64,000 nt of DNA from Bacteroidales bacterium (GTDB lineage Bacteria; Bacteroidota; Bacteroidia; Bacteroidales; TTA-H9), in the NCBI GenBank assembly GCA_030656615.1, contig JAUSOY010000013.1, positions 36,976 through 100,975 of the forward strand, read 5' to 3'. A program made the position numbers and the translations under genes. The notes under the pieces were generated by a model that did not search any database, was not told the DNA's origin, and saw only the letters and a program-made list of their open reading frames with translations. Each line of letters starts with the position of its first letter. The first letter of the stretch is position 1. Positions 28,315 through 38,135 of the stretch are shown here, in pieces.

Positions 28315-30549
28315 ATGAAAAGATTTTCGCGTTATATGGCTCTGGCCATCACAGCAGCGGCACTGTTTTTCGCTCCTGTATTAAAAGCAGCCTCTCCTCC
28401 TGACGAAGGAATGTGGCTCCCCATGTTTGTAGAAAGGTTGAATTATACCGATATGCAAAAAATGGGTCTCAAACTTACTGCTGCTGAAATGTATAGCATC
28501 AACAACTCAAGCTTGAAGGATGCTATTGTTGGTTTGGCTGGCGGAAGTGCTCCCTCAGGTTATTTTTGCACTGGTGAAATTGTTTCCGATCAAGGATTAT
28601 TATTTACGAATCATCATTGTGGTTTTAATTCGATTCAGGAATTGAGCACCATGGATCACGACTACCTCACCAATGGTTTCTGGGCAATGAAACTTGATGA
28701 GGAACTGCCAGCGCAGGGCGTAACCGCTTCTTTTCTGTACAGAATGGAAGATGTTACTGCAAAAATCATGGAACATTTGTCGGATACCATGAGCGAGGAT
28801 TCTCGTTCAGCCAAGATTAATGAACTCAGTCACAAATTTCAGAAAGAAGCTTCCGAAGACGGTAAATATGATTGCATCGTTAAATCCTTCTTTGGTGGTA
28901 ATGAGTTTTATTTATTCGCATACCTTACATATAAAGATGTGCGTTTAGTTGGAACTCCTCCTTCATCGATTGGTAAATTTGGTGGCGATACCGATAACTG
29001 GATGTGGCCCCGCCATACCGGCGACTTCTCCATCTTCCGTGTTTATTCTGCCCCGGATGGTTCGCCCGCTGAGTACAGCAAAGATAATGTGCCTATGAAA
29101 CCCAAGCATTTTCTTCCTGTTTCGGTAAAAGGTGTTCAGAAAGATGATTATGCCATGATATGGGGATACCCCGGTTCCACCGATCGTTATCTCACCTCTT
29201 ATGGTGTGGATCAGGCCATTAATATGTCAAATCCTTCTACCGTTAAAATTCGTGATTTGAAATTGAAAATCATGAAAGAAGACATGAATGCCGATCCCAA
29301 AGTAAATTTGATGTATGCCGCAAAACATGCTGGAACAGCGAACTACTGGAAATATTTTATCGGACAAACCCGTGGACTGAAACGTCTGAATATTCTTGAT
29401 AAAAAGAAAGCTCAGGAAGATTCATTTATGAACTGGGTCAATGAGTCATCAGAACGTCAGGCCAAATATGGCGAAACAATGAATTTAATTAGTCAGGCTT
29501 ATGCTGAACAATCCAAATCAGTAGTTCCACTCACCTATCTCAACGAAGCGCTATTTCAAGGACCCGAATTAATACTGTTTGCTGTAAGAAGTTTATCAAT
29601 AAAATCAGCGTTGGAGAAACTTGAAAAAGCAGATAAAAAAGATAAGGAAGCTGCTCAAAAAGCAGTAGATGCAGCCATCGCCCGTTTTAAAAAGCGTGCC
29701 GATGATTTCTATAAAGATTTTAATGTATCTACCGATCAGAAGTTATTTGAAGGACTTATCGCTATGTATTTGAATGATGTTCCGGCTGAAATGCAACCCG
29801 AAGCTTTCCGCGAACTCAACAAAAAATTCAAAGGTGATGTGAAACGTATGGCCGAAAAACTGTATAGTAAATCATTCTACGCTACCCCTGAAAGACTGGA
29901 TGCATTTTTTAATAAGCCTTCTTCCAAAAAAATGGCTAAAGACCCCATGTTTGATTTAGCTGCAACTGTTCGTGCTTTTGCAATGGAACTTTATGGAATG
30001 CAGGGCTCATCAGAATCGGACCTCGAAAAGGGTAACCGACTCTACATTGCAGGTCTGCGTGAAATGAATCCTGAAAAGGTTTATGGCCCCGATGCCAACT
30101 CAACCATGCGTTTAAGCTATGGTAAAGTTCTTGATTATTACCCCGCTGATGCCATGCATTACGATTATATTACTACCCTGAGTGGTGTAATGGAAAAGGA
30201 AGATCCACAGAATATGGAGTTTGTTGTTGATCCAAAACTGAAAGCGCTGTATGAAAAGAAGGATTTTGGCAGATATGGAACCAATATCAATGGTAAAATG
30301 GATGTGGTAACCTGCTTCTTAACTACCAACGATATTACCGGGGGTAATTCTGGAAGCCCGGTTATTAATGCCGATGGCCACTTGATTGGTCTTGCTTTTG
30401 ATGGTAACTGGGAAGCCATGAGTGGCGATATTGCCTTCGAACCCGAATTGCAACGGACCATTTGTGTTGATACCCGTTATGTGCTTTTCATTATTGAGAA
30501 GTTGGGCGAATGTCATCGCCTTATCGAAGAAATGAATGTTGTAGAATAA
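28315..30549 (+). CDS. S46 dipeptidyl-peptidase, DPP7-type
   Basis: A signal peptide (YMALAITAAALFFAPVLKAA) is followed by a double beta-barrel chymotrypsin-like fold. The catalytic His is in LLFTNHHCGF and the Ser in TGGNSGSPVINADG, and the intervening helical insertion is typical of S46. After the Ser, GLAFDGNWEAMSGDIAFEPELQR has Gly where DPP11 has Arg (FDG versus FDR), which points to DPP7 preference for hydrophobic rather than acidic penultimate residues. DPP7 removes dipeptides from the N-terminus of oligopeptides in the periplasm. It is monocistronic with a strong terminator. Confidence 0.92.
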   Translation: MKRFSRYMALAITAAALFFAPVLKAASPPDEGMWLPMFVERLNYTDMQKMGLKLTAAEMYSINNSSLKDAIVGLAGGSAPSGYFCTGEIVSDQGLLFTNHHCGFNSIQELSTMDHDYLTNGFWAMKLDEELPAQGVTASFLYRMEDVTAKIMEHLSDTMSEDSRSAKINELSHKFQKEASEDGKYDCIVKSFFGGNEFYLFAYLTYKDVRLVGTPPSSIGKFGGDTDNWMWPRHTGDFSIFRVYSAPDGSPAEYSKDNVPMKPKHFLPVSVKGVQKDDYAMIWGYPGSTDRYLTSYGVDQAINMSNPSTVKIRDLKLKIMKEDMNADPKVNLMYAAKHAGTANYWKYFIGQTRGLKRLNILDKKKAQEDSFMNWVNESSERQAKYGETMNLISQAYAEQSKSVVPLTYLNEALFQGPELILFAVRSLSIKSALEKLEKADKKDKEAAQKAVDAAIARFKKRADDFYKDFNVSTDQKLFEGLIAMYLNDVPAEMQPEAFRELNKKFKGDVKRMAEKLYSKSFYATPERLDAFFNKPSSKKMAKDPMFDLAATVRAFAMELYGMQGSSESDLEKGNRLYIAGLREMNPEKVYGPDANSTMRLSYGKVLDYYPADAMHYDYITTLSGVMEKEDPQNMEFVVDPKLKALYEKKDFGRYGTNINGKMDVVTCFLTTNDITGGNSGSPVINADGHLIGLAFDGNWEAMSGDIAFEPELQRTICVDTRYVLFIIEKLGECHRLIEEMNVVE

Positions 30550-30568
30550 GTTCTTCATACTAATAGTT

Positions 30569-30608
30569 AAATCCCCGTCTATCTTGAGATAGCGGGGATT
30601 TTTTTTTC
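30569..30608 (+). terminator. Intrinsic terminator of the S46 peptidase gene
   Basis: AAATCCCCG and CTATC pair with GATAG and CGGGGATTT around TTGA, followed by eight T. The remaining ~200 bases to the next gene show nothing definite. Confidence 0.85.
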
Positions 30609-30816
30609 AATGCCTGTGAAAAAAACCATAGTATTCTGAGAAAAACGTAAGAATCAGCGGGCAAGGTTGTTTCGATGAAATGAATGCCTGTAAAGGTTTT
30701 TGTTAATGGATTCGCTGGGTTTTCATTTTCTTGAATAATTATGATGTTGGTTTAGTGTAAGTTCGGCTCATTGCTAAAAAAACATTAACCGGATAACCAT
30801 CGTTTTTAATCAACTT

Positions 30817-31203
30817 TTAACAGGTAGCCCAAAGACTGAAAAATGCAATCAGCAACCAAAAAACCCATTGAAAGAGTTTGAAAACACCACCGGGTATTCC
30901 TGAAGTCAGCGCAATGAAAAACTGAGCAATAGCAAATCCGGCATAGCTAATACCTATAAAAAACACGATATCCATCGAAAATCGTAGCTTAATGTACGGG
31001 CAAAAGGCAAACGATAACAACGCTATACTGGTAATAATCATATACATACTCATGTAATGAAACAGGCTGTGCATCACTTTTTTAGGAATAATATCCACTT
31101 CCGAATCCAGAACGGGTTGCATAAACTGTTTGCAGCCTATCATAAAATGGCCAAGGGTTGCAGCTACCGCCAGAAAAGCAGCAATCGTAACGTAATAATT
31201 CAT
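30817..31203 (-). CDS. Small integral membrane protein, unknown
   Basis: A 128-aa protein with about four membrane helices (VTIAAFLAVAATLGHFMIG, MYMIITSIALLSFAFC, VFFIGISYAGFAIAQFFIAL, FQWVFWLLIAFFSLWA). No motif identifies a function, and it may belong to an uncharacterised DoxX-sized family. It lies 42 bases downstream of the transglutaminase-like gene and may be the end of that operon. Confidence 0.6.
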   Translation of the reverse strand: MNYYVTIAAFLAVAATLGHFMIGCKQFMQPVLDSEVDIIPKKVMHSLFHYMSMYMIITSIALLSFAFCPYIKLRFSMDIVFFIGISYAGFAIAQFFIALTSGIPGGVFKLFQWVFWLLIAFFSLWATC

Positions 31204-31245
31204 AGGTAATGATTTTGGTTATTAATTGTCAGAGTGCTTTGATGT

Positions 31246-33195
31246 CTAATTTTTTTTGAATACTAATGGCGTATTGATAAATGTATTTTCGGCTTTAACA
31301 ATCTCCCGGAAGTTGGGCCATTCATTCGCCTGATAAATCCGTTTGCTGTAGCTTGCCTTTTGTCTAAAATGAATATTACTGTTTGATTCACTGATCTGTA
31401 GCTGATAAGAGGCAACGTCGCCAACGAGTTTTTTAGAAAGATTGGCAGTAGCCAGGCTATATCCCTCAGGCAAATCAATAAATTCATCAATTTCAACAAC
31501 GCGTGAGCAACGATCGCGGAAGGGGTATGCTTTGCTATCGGCAGTTGTATTCATCCCTAGTTGTGGCTGTGCCCTTCTGAATATTCCTGATAATAGGATG
31601 GGTTTAATCAGAATCTCATTTTTCCCAATAATCGCATAATTGGGTATTTCATACTTTATATGAATAATGATGGGCTGGGTAGCATATTCATCCGGATTGG
31701 TGTAACGTTTTTCGATGATACGGGCTTGTGGCGCCATACGAAGCAGTTCGCGTTCCAGATTATTCTCCCAGTCGTCGCGGGCAGCATGCGTAAAAACACC
31801 TCTGACGGCAGATTCGGATTGTCCTTCACCGGTAATGGTGAATTCGCCTTCCAATGTTCCATTTTCTAAAATCTTGGACTGACCGCTGATTCTAAGAAAG
31901 TGGTTTTCCGGGGCAGAAATGGGGGTTTCCATTAAATCAGCTCCATCGGGCAAGCCCATGAGGTAGTTTTGCTGTTGTTCCAGGCTCGACCATAATTCGC
32001 GGTTAAAAGGCACCCAGGTTGGATCGAGAATCATGTATTCGCCATTTCGCCTTTGAACGATGGTAACGCTGTGGTTAAACTGGTCAGCTGGAATACGATC
32101 GATGCGCTCGCCAGCCATGGTCATGGCAGCATAGGATTTAAAACCGGCAGCACGTAACATAGTAATAAGCATGCCTGCCTTGTCTTTGCAAACTCCACAG
32201 CGATCAGCAAAATTCATCTCACCGCTATGAAGGGTAAAACCTTCACCCGGGCCCATCGAAATTCCGGAATATCGAATTTCATCAGCAACCCAATGGGTAA
32301 GTTGTGCAATGGAATCCATTTCGCAGGAAGCACCCTTGAGAATTTCATTTGTCTTTTTTGTAATGGCGGGCGTGGTTTTAAAACTGCCAAAATCCTCGTT
32401 TACTCCATAAAACCAGGTTGATTTTGCTTCCCAGTTAGGACTGGTCGAAAGCAGAAGTTTTGGAGAAACATCTGACCAGGAAACCATATGTGGCTCCGCT
32501 TTTTGCGGCAGGATATTCTTTTTAGCGAAGAAGTATTGCCATCCATACGCTGTCTTTTTAATGGCAGATTGTATTTCTCCATTATAAAATTCGTATTGAA
32601 GTTCTTTTCCAACGGGCACTTCCACCGAATAAACTTTTTCGAGTATGGGCTCATGACTCCAAAAAGGAACAATATCGTAGAAATGTCCACGCATGGGAGG
32701 GATATATTGGTCATCGTCATCTTTTGCCAGCAGTGCATAGGTAAAACCCTTACGGTATGAGAATACTTCCACGGCATCACCGGGTTCCAGTCTGCCCACT
32801 TCAATGCTCTTTTCGCGGGCTCCCCAGTAAATGGCACGAGCCGGGGCTGCATAATCCTTTACTGTGGAAGGATTTATACGGATAATATCGCCATTGGCCC
32901 TATAAATATTTACTTTTTGAATTTCTACGTAAGCCGACAAAGGGTCATAACCCAGCGTGTAAACTCTCTTTTCAATGGCTCCCTGCTTTTTCAATATTTT
33001 ATACAATTGATGCATATAAACATGACTCAATCCGCTGGCTTCCATTTTTACCCGGGTGCTGTCAAAAATGGTGAGTGATTTATCCGTTGGAAATTCTTTG
33101 GCAGTGCCGGCATTTTTAATCCGTTGATGTATTTCCTGCGCCTGAACCATGAGTCCGGCAGGAATTAGCAGAAATAGAATGAATTTTTTAAACAT
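31246..33195 (-). CDS. DUF3857 / transglutaminase-like protein
   Basis: A 649-aa exported protein (signal FILFLLIPAGLMVQAQ). The N-terminal DUF3857 domain is recognised by the run GDAVEVFSYRKGF and neighbouring beta strands. A transglutaminase-like domain follows with its triad visible: Cys in DRCGVCKDKAGML, His in DQFNHSVTIV and Asp in YMILDPTW. The C-terminal third is beta-rich (DUF3858-like). It is common in Bacteroidota and probably acts on peptides or peptidoglycan in the periplasm. It is followed by a small membrane protein and preceded, nine bases away, by a RhaD-like aldolase. Confidence 0.85.
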   Translation of the reverse strand: MFKKFILFLLIPAGLMVQAQEIHQRIKNAGTAKEFPTDKSLTIFDSTRVKMEASGLSHVYMHQLYKILKKQGAIEKRVYTLGYDPLSAYVEIQKVNIYRANGDIIRINPSTVKDYAAPARAIYWGAREKSIEVGRLEPGDAVEVFSYRKGFTYALLAKDDDDQYIPPMRGHFYDIVPFWSHEPILEKVYSVEVPVGKELQYEFYNGEIQSAIKKTAYGWQYFFAKKNILPQKAEPHMVSWSDVSPKLLLSTSPNWEAKSTWFYGVNEDFGSFKTTPAITKKTNEILKGASCEMDSIAQLTHWVADEIRYSGISMGPGEGFTLHSGEMNFADRCGVCKDKAGMLITMLRAAGFKSYAAMTMAGERIDRIPADQFNHSVTIVQRRNGEYMILDPTWVPFNRELWSSLEQQQNYLMGLPDGADLMETPISAPENHFLRISGQSKILENGTLEGEFTITGEGQSESAVRGVFTHAARDDWENNLERELLRMAPQARIIEKRYTNPDEYATQPIIIHIKYEIPNYAIIGKNEILIKPILLSGIFRRAQPQLGMNTTADSKAYPFRDRCSRVVEIDEFIDLPEGYSLATANLSKKLVGDVASYQLQISESNSNIHFRQKASYSKRIYQANEWPNFREIVKAENTFINTPLVFKKN

Positions 33196-33204
33196 TTTGC
33201 GTGG

Positions 33205-34020
33205 CTATTTTTTTTTGAAATAGTGTTCTTTAATTTGGTCGATATGTAAAAGCCCCAGCCCGTCAGGACGTTGTCCGCTGCTGGAGGCCATAAAATAAAT
33301 CTTAGCTGCTTTAGCGGCCATATCCATAATATCAAATGCTTCAGAAATGGATGCTGCTGTACTTATACATCCATGCTTTTCCCATAGTAGTGCCGGATAC
33401 TTTTCAAGTTTTTCAGCAGAGGCTTTCGCCAATTCAATGGTTCCGGGCAATTGAAAGGGAAGAAATCCCATGCCTAATGGAAGAAACATCAATATTTCGG
33501 GATGCATACTCCAAAGCAAACGACTGAGACTTTCAGAAGAATGTACTTCCGACATATGACTCAGTGCAATGAGTTCTGTTACATGAGAATGAATTACCGC
33601 CCGGTCATGGGGTTTGTTTTTCATCAGCATATCATGAATGGCCAGATGCGACAATAATTCAGAAGTCGGAATGCCCTGCGGCCGGCCTTCTTCCCGAATA
33701 ATCCGGTAGGCTTCACCTTTGCTTTCTATTTTAATTAGACAGCTGAATTTGGCGGGTTTTTTACTGAATTCTCGCATTCGTGAGCCACTATTACTTATGA
33801 GGATAAGCTCTCCTGCTAAATCAGGAAAAGGCATTTCCAGCGGTGTTGCCTTGATGGCTTTATCTGTAATGATTTGAATCAGAGGAATGTCTTCCGTAAT
33901 GCGGATTGAAAAATTTCCTGCGTTGCGTTCAGCCCAACCTTTTTCCCATAAATAGCTTGCTATTCGAGCCATTTCAGCGCGTATAGGCTTTAGTACTGCT
34001 ATGCCTTTTGAGTTTCCCAT
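33205..34020 (-). CDS. Class II aldolase, RhaD-like
   Basis: A 271-aa protein resembling rhamnulose-1-phosphate aldolase along its length: KGWAERNAGNFSIRI, SGSRMREF, PTSELLSHLAIH, the zinc-binding HxH in VIHSHVTELIALS, and LLWEKHGCIS. RhaD cleaves rhamnulose-1-phosphate to DHAP and lactaldehyde. No other rhamnose gene is nearby, so the physiological substrate is uncertain. It precedes the DUF3857/transglutaminase gene by nine bases, an odd partnership. Confidence 0.8.
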   Translation of the reverse strand: MGNSKGIAVLKPIRAEMARIASYLWEKGWAERNAGNFSIRITEDIPLIQIITDKAIKATPLEMPFPDLAGELILISNSGSRMREFSKKPAKFSCLIKIESKGEAYRIIREEGRPQGIPTSELLSHLAIHDMLMKNKPHDRAVIHSHVTELIALSHMSEVHSSESLSRLLWSMHPEILMFLPLGMGFLPFQLPGTIELAKASAEKLEKYPALLWEKHGCISTAASISEAFDIMDMAAKAAKIYFMASSSGQRPDGLGLLHIDQIKEHYFKKK

Positions 34021-34182
34021 AACAAATATTAATTCGCAGGAAGTGATACTGTAAAGATCAAAAGTAGAGAAAATACATCAAATCCCAACCGAAGGCGAGA
34101 TATTCTGCACCTTTTATGGAAGACATAAACAGCCTAGAACTTGAGTATGGGTTTGTTCTATTCGGATGATTGTGTTTTATTC

Positions 34183-34551
34183 TTACACAATTTCTCTTCC
34201 AAATGGAGAAAGTGCCAGCGAGGCCAGTTTAAAATGCTGTCTGGCAAACGGAATGCCTATGATGGTTATGGCCAGCAGTATTCCAAAAAACAAATGAGTA
34301 AGACTAATCCATATTCCTCCGAAAAGTAACCAGATAAGATTCATGAAGGTAGACAGGCAGCCGGGATTTGATTTTTTATGCTGAATCTGACTTCCGAAAG
34401 GCCATAATGCCACCGTGGCTAGTTTAAGGGTTTGTAATCCGAATGGAATGCCTACAATGGTTATCATCAGCAATAAACTTGCTACAAAATACTCTATTGC
34501 GATAATAATTCCTCCAAAAACCAACCAGATAATATTTCCTAAAAAACTCAT
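34183..34551 (-). CDS. YccF-domain inner-membrane protein
   Basis: A 122-aa protein with two copies of the YccF motif (LVFGGIIIAIEYFVASLLLMITIVGIPFGLQTLKLATVALWPFG and a similar second half ending FARQHFKLASLALSPFG). The family is a membrane protein of unknown function. Its ATG overlaps the stop of the methyltransferase gene by four bases (34548-34551), so the two are translationally coupled. Confidence 0.88.
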   Translation of the reverse strand: MSFLGNIIWLVFGGIIIAIEYFVASLLLMITIVGIPFGLQTLKLATVALWPFGSQIQHKKSNPGCLSTFMNLIWLLFGGIWISLTHLFFGILLAITIIGIPFARQHFKLASLALSPFGREIV

Positions 34552-35735
34552 AATGCAGGTTTTTTATAATTTGGGTCGTATTTCGCTTTTTTACTACCCT
34601 CGTACATTTCAAATTTTACGAAGCGACATTCTAAAGGCCCATTGAAAAGGACTAGTTTACGCGATGGTTTTAAGCCGACAAACTTCAGTGCTTCGGGTGC
34701 CGAGCTGATAATCCATGCCTGGCAGCCAGCAAAGTTTTGTTTGAAAGTGTCGCCGATACTCTTGTATAATTCGACGATATTTTCAGGCTTTATACGTTCA
34801 CCATAGGGTGGATTGCAAATAATGAAGCATTTACCGTCTCTGGGTTTTTGTTCCGACATTTCCTTCTGCTCGAGCTGAATATCGTGATGCAGTTTGGCGT
34901 TTTTGATGTTGATGGCGGCAATAGAAATGGCTTCTTCTGAATTATCCGAAGCATAAACACTTCCCTCCATTTCACAAATCAAACTATCGGCTTCCTGTTT
35001 CACTTCATCCCATAGAGTTTTGTCGAAGTTTTTCCATTTCATAAAGCCGTATGAATCACGATAATAACCGGCCGGAATATTAGAAGCAATCATGGTGGCT
35101 TCTATGGGAATGGTGCCTGAACCACACATAAAATCCATGAAATCGGTTTTTTTATCCCAACCGCTGAGGGCTATCATGCCCGCAGCCAGGACTTCACTAA
35201 TGGGTGCCTCGCTGAGTCGGATGTGGTATCCTCTTTTATGAAGAGAATCGCCCGAACTGTCGAGTGAAACACTGCACTCATTATGAGAAAGATGAATATC
35301 GATGCGGAGGTTGGGTTGCTTTAATTCCACGGAAGGCCGTTGACCCATGCGGGCACGGAAACGATCAACAATGGCATCTTTGCACCGAAGGGCTACAAAC
35401 TGGGAGTGAGAGAAAACTGAATTATTTACAGTGGCGTCAACGGCAAATGTCTGGTCAACCGATAGATATTCTTCCCATTTGATTTTCGAAATCCGATGGT
35501 AGAAATCATCTTCTTTATAAATTCGGAAAGAGGCAATGGGCATAAGTATCCGCAAAGCTGTACGGCAGCGATAGTTTACATTATACAGCACTTTTAGATT
35601 ACCTGTAAATTTGACTGCCCTTTTCAGGATTTCGATATTGCCTGCTCCCAAATCGGTAAGTTCGGCTGAAAGCACCTCTTCCAGTCCCGACATGGTTTTG
35701 GCTACAAGTGGAAAAACGTTTTCTTCTTCGGTCAT
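34548..35735 (-). CDS. THUMP-domain class I SAM methyltransferase (RlmL-like)
   Basis: A 395-aa protein. The N-terminal THUMP-like region is followed by a Rossmann methyltransferase domain with motif I in DFMCGSGTIPIEA and motif IV in NPPYGERI, the catalytic signature of N-methyltransferases acting on nucleic acid bases. This resembles RlmL, which methylates 23S rRNA G2445, but lacks the C-terminal RlmK domain present in the E. coli fusion. It is coupled to the YccF gene by a four-base overlap. Confidence 0.88.
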   Translation of the reverse strand: MTEEENVFPLVAKTMSGLEEVLSAELTDLGAGNIEILKRAVKFTGNLKVLYNVNYRCRTALRILMPIASFRIYKEDDFYHRISKIKWEEYLSVDQTFAVDATVNNSVFSHSQFVALRCKDAIVDRFRARMGQRPSVELKQPNLRIDIHLSHNECSVSLDSSGDSLHKRGYHIRLSEAPISEVLAAGMIALSGWDKKTDFMDFMCGSGTIPIEATMIASNIPAGYYRDSYGFMKWKNFDKTLWDEVKQEADSLICEMEGSVYASDNSEEAISIAAINIKNAKLHHDIQLEQKEMSEQKPRDGKCFIICNPPYGERIKPENIVELYKSIGDTFKQNFAGCQAWIISSAPEALKFVGLKPSRKLVLFNGPLECRFVKFEMYEGSKKAKYDPNYKKPAL

Positions 35736-35778
35736 GTTCTCAAATTTGATACCCGTTTTTTTTGATAAAGATATTTTA

Positions 35779-35786
35779 CAAAGGTA
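35779..35786 (-). promoter_or_regulatory. Bacteroidota -7 promoter core for the RlmL-like operon
   Basis: TACCTTTG on the minus strand matches TAnnTTTG, 44 bases before the ATG. Confidence 0.5.
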
Positions 35787-35874
35787 GGGTATTTGGGTTT
35801 TTATGGTATTAAAATATCGGCCAGACTATATAAATGTCCTTCGCGAGGGTTAACCGTAACGGATACTATTCCAT

Positions 35875-36828
35875 TTATTTTTCATCAGAAAAGCAGGCTA
35901 TGGACTGCCTTTGACGATTAACGATTAACTGGGTTACATCAGGCCTTGAGTAATGTCCGCATACGTCAAAATTCATCCGCTCTTCCAAAATCCGGTTGAA
36001 ATCGATATCGGCCCATATTAAACCTTCTTTGTCTTTTACAGGTGGTATTATCCATTCGCCATCGGGACCGGCAATGCAGGAGCCACCGTTGCACAATATT
36101 TCCGGAGCGTTTTTAATGATTTCTGAATAATGCGGCGTGTTTTCCGGAAAATCTTCTTTTCTCATCAGCGCTCCCACGGATACCACATACGAGCGGGATT
36201 CTTTGGCTATAAAACAGCTTATGTCGGATGTATTATGCTCACTGCCGGGCCATACGGCAATGTGGAGATTTTCGCCCTGGGCATACAATGCAGTCCGGGC
36301 CAGAGGCATCCAGTTTTCCCAGCAATTGAGACCGCCTACGGTAAACGGACCAAGGGCATGGACTACTAATCCGTTCCCATCGCCCGGCGACCAGGTAAGG
36401 CGTTCATCGTAGGTGGGCTGGAGCTTTCGGTGAACGGATACTATTTCTCCCAATGAATTAATATACACCAGAGAGCAATACAAACTGTGTCCGCCCCGAT
36501 TGGCAGCCCTTTCGACTATTCCAAGGTATATTGCCATGGAATATTGTCGGGCAATCTGACAAATTTCATCCAAATCGCCTGCTTCGGCTTGAACAGCATT
36601 GCGAACATAATGTGCATGAATTTCTTTTTGAACCGGAGAATTCCATTCAGTACCGTGTGTCAACGACAGCCAGAATGGGTAACCCGGGAGAAGAGCTTCA
36701 CCGAAAACAATTAGCTGGCATTGTTTTTTGCCTGCCTCGTGCAGAAATGAAATAATTTTTTTAGTGGTTTCCACTTTGTTGAGCCATACCGGCGACAACT
36801 GAGCCATTGCTATTCGAAGGGAAGACAT
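35875..36828 (-). CDS. Nitrilase (C-N hydrolase family)
   Basis: A 317-aa protein with the Glu-Lys-Cys triad: FGEALLPGYP (Glu), HRKLQPTYDERLTW (Lys) and GGLNCWENWMPLAR (Cys). The CWENxMPLAR motif is specific to true nitrilases that hydrolyse nitriles to carboxylic acid and ammonia, rather than amidases. It stands alone between unrelated genes. Its natural substrate is unknown. No signal peptide, so it is cytoplasmic. Confidence 0.92.
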   Translation of the reverse strand: MSSLRIAMAQLSPVWLNKVETTKKIISFLHEAGKKQCQLIVFGEALLPGYPFWLSLTHGTEWNSPVQKEIHAHYVRNAVQAEAGDLDEICQIARQYSMAIYLGIVERAANRGGHSLYCSLVYINSLGEIVSVHRKLQPTYDERLTWSPGDGNGLVVHALGPFTVGGLNCWENWMPLARTALYAQGENLHIAVWPGSEHNTSDISCFIAKESRSYVVSVGALMRKEDFPENTPHYSEIIKNAPEILCNGGSCIAGPDGEWIIPPVKDKEGLIWADIDFNRILEERMNFDVCGHYSRPDVTQLIVNRQRQSIACFSDEK

Positions 36829-36964
36829 ATTGTGTTTTTTGAATTTTAATAATTGTTTTTATAAACCAACTTTGACCCAATAGGATGTTTTAATGATTTG
36901 GATTTAGCTTCTAAACAATAATTTTTGAAAATTGCTTATACCGGATAATTTTTTTTTGGAACCA

Positions 36965-37789
36965 TCATTCTGCAACGGCAAATAAATCAAAATGCTTCCA
37001 GTTTAACATGTCTTCTTTTACCTTTATGGGAATAATGTCAGCATTGATACTAAAATCGGAAAAATAGTACAAATGGTACCCGAGGGAATGCAAGAGCTCG
37101 AACTGCTCAAATCGCTCTTCGGATGAGTTTTTCCCAAAACATTCGGTAATTACTGTGGGTTTAAACTGTAAAAGAAGATTGGAAATGGATCGGATAATCT
37201 CTTTATCATAGCCTTCGGTATCTATTTTAATGAATTTTAATGTGGATAATTTATCGGCGTGATGGGTTTGCAAGAAGGTTTCAAGTTGTATTCCTTTGAT
37301 TTTTGTTTCGAGGGTATATTTACCATGACGGTTTTTTTCCTCGCTTGAAATCCCTCCATTATTGAAAGAAGCTTCGGAAGAAGTGTAATAAAATGTTCCA
37401 TTCTCCTCGGTTATCGCATAATTGTAAGCAATGATATTTGTTTTGCAGGAATTGAGTTTTGTGTTTTCTGATAAAATTTCAAAAACATACGTGTTTGGAT
37501 CAAAACCCAGAGTTAGTCCATTTTTTCCGGTGACAAGAGCCAGTGAAACGGTCATTTGTCCGATGTTAGCACCGATATCAATTGCAAAATCACCATCTTT
37601 CAGAAACTTTTCAAAAAACCGAATTCGGTCGATGGTAATGCTTTTGGGTTCCACCAGTGGATTTTCCCAATTGGCAAATTCTACCGTTCCGTACGTTCCA
37701 ACTTCGAATGCATCGATTCGTGCGGGGTATTTTTTAGTGATGCGGCGGGCAATTTTTCTTTTGAATGAATTAATGAAATAGTTGTTCAT
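36965..37789 (-). CDS. FkbM-family methyltransferase
   Basis: A 274-aa protein with the FkbM core: GDFAIDIGANIGQMTVSLA (SAM-binding), GFDPNTYVFEILSEN, and LKFIKIDTEGYDKEIIR. Members O-methylate sugars or other small molecules, often in surface polysaccharide pathways. No glycan genes are adjacent. The 36829-36964 gap contains nothing notable. Confidence 0.88.
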   Translation of the reverse strand: MNNYFINSFKRKIARRITKKYPARIDAFEVGTYGTVEFANWENPLVEPKSITIDRIRFFEKFLKDGDFAIDIGANIGQMTVSLALVTGKNGLTLGFDPNTYVFEILSENTKLNSCKTNIIAYNYAITEENGTFYYTSSEASFNNGGISSEEKNRHGKYTLETKIKGIQLETFLQTHHADKLSTLKFIKIDTEGYDKEIIRSISNLLLQFKPTVITECFGKNSSEERFEQFELLHSLGYHLYYFSDFSINADIIPIKVKEDMLNWKHFDLFAVAE

Positions 37790-37839
37790 GGGTTGCTTGT
37801 TTTAGAAACAGGGGAACATAAAACCCCGTCAGACTCATA

Positions 37840-37847
37840 CAAATATA
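37840..37847 (-). promoter_or_regulatory. Bacteroidota -7 promoter core for the FkbM gene
   Basis: On the minus strand TATATTTG matches TAnnTTTG, 50 bases before the ATG. The rest of the gap to 38135 has no recognisable gene or strong hairpin. Confidence 0.5.
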
Positions 37848-38135
37848 AAAATAATGCGAATAGAATTGATTGGGAAAGAAACCTTTATTGCGGGTTTTTA
37901 TGAAGTTGGTCAGAAAATATTTTATAGAATGCATTTTTAATAAGTTCCTTCTGGAAATAATCGTATGATTTGTGATACTAACAAGCGAAAGTGATATAAC
38001 CAAGTTCGATCAACCCATGTCTGTTTAAAAAACACCGAATGCTTGCCTAGGTCTTCTTAGTCGGATAATATATTTTTCAAACATTATAAGAAACTCCTTG
38101 TGTTTAATATAATTTTCTATTTTTACAAGAAAAAT

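Noticed and set aside
32400-32852. 150-aa minus-strand ORF in the transglutaminase-like gene
   Set aside because: Same strand, other frame, within a clearly coding gene with intact catalytic residues.
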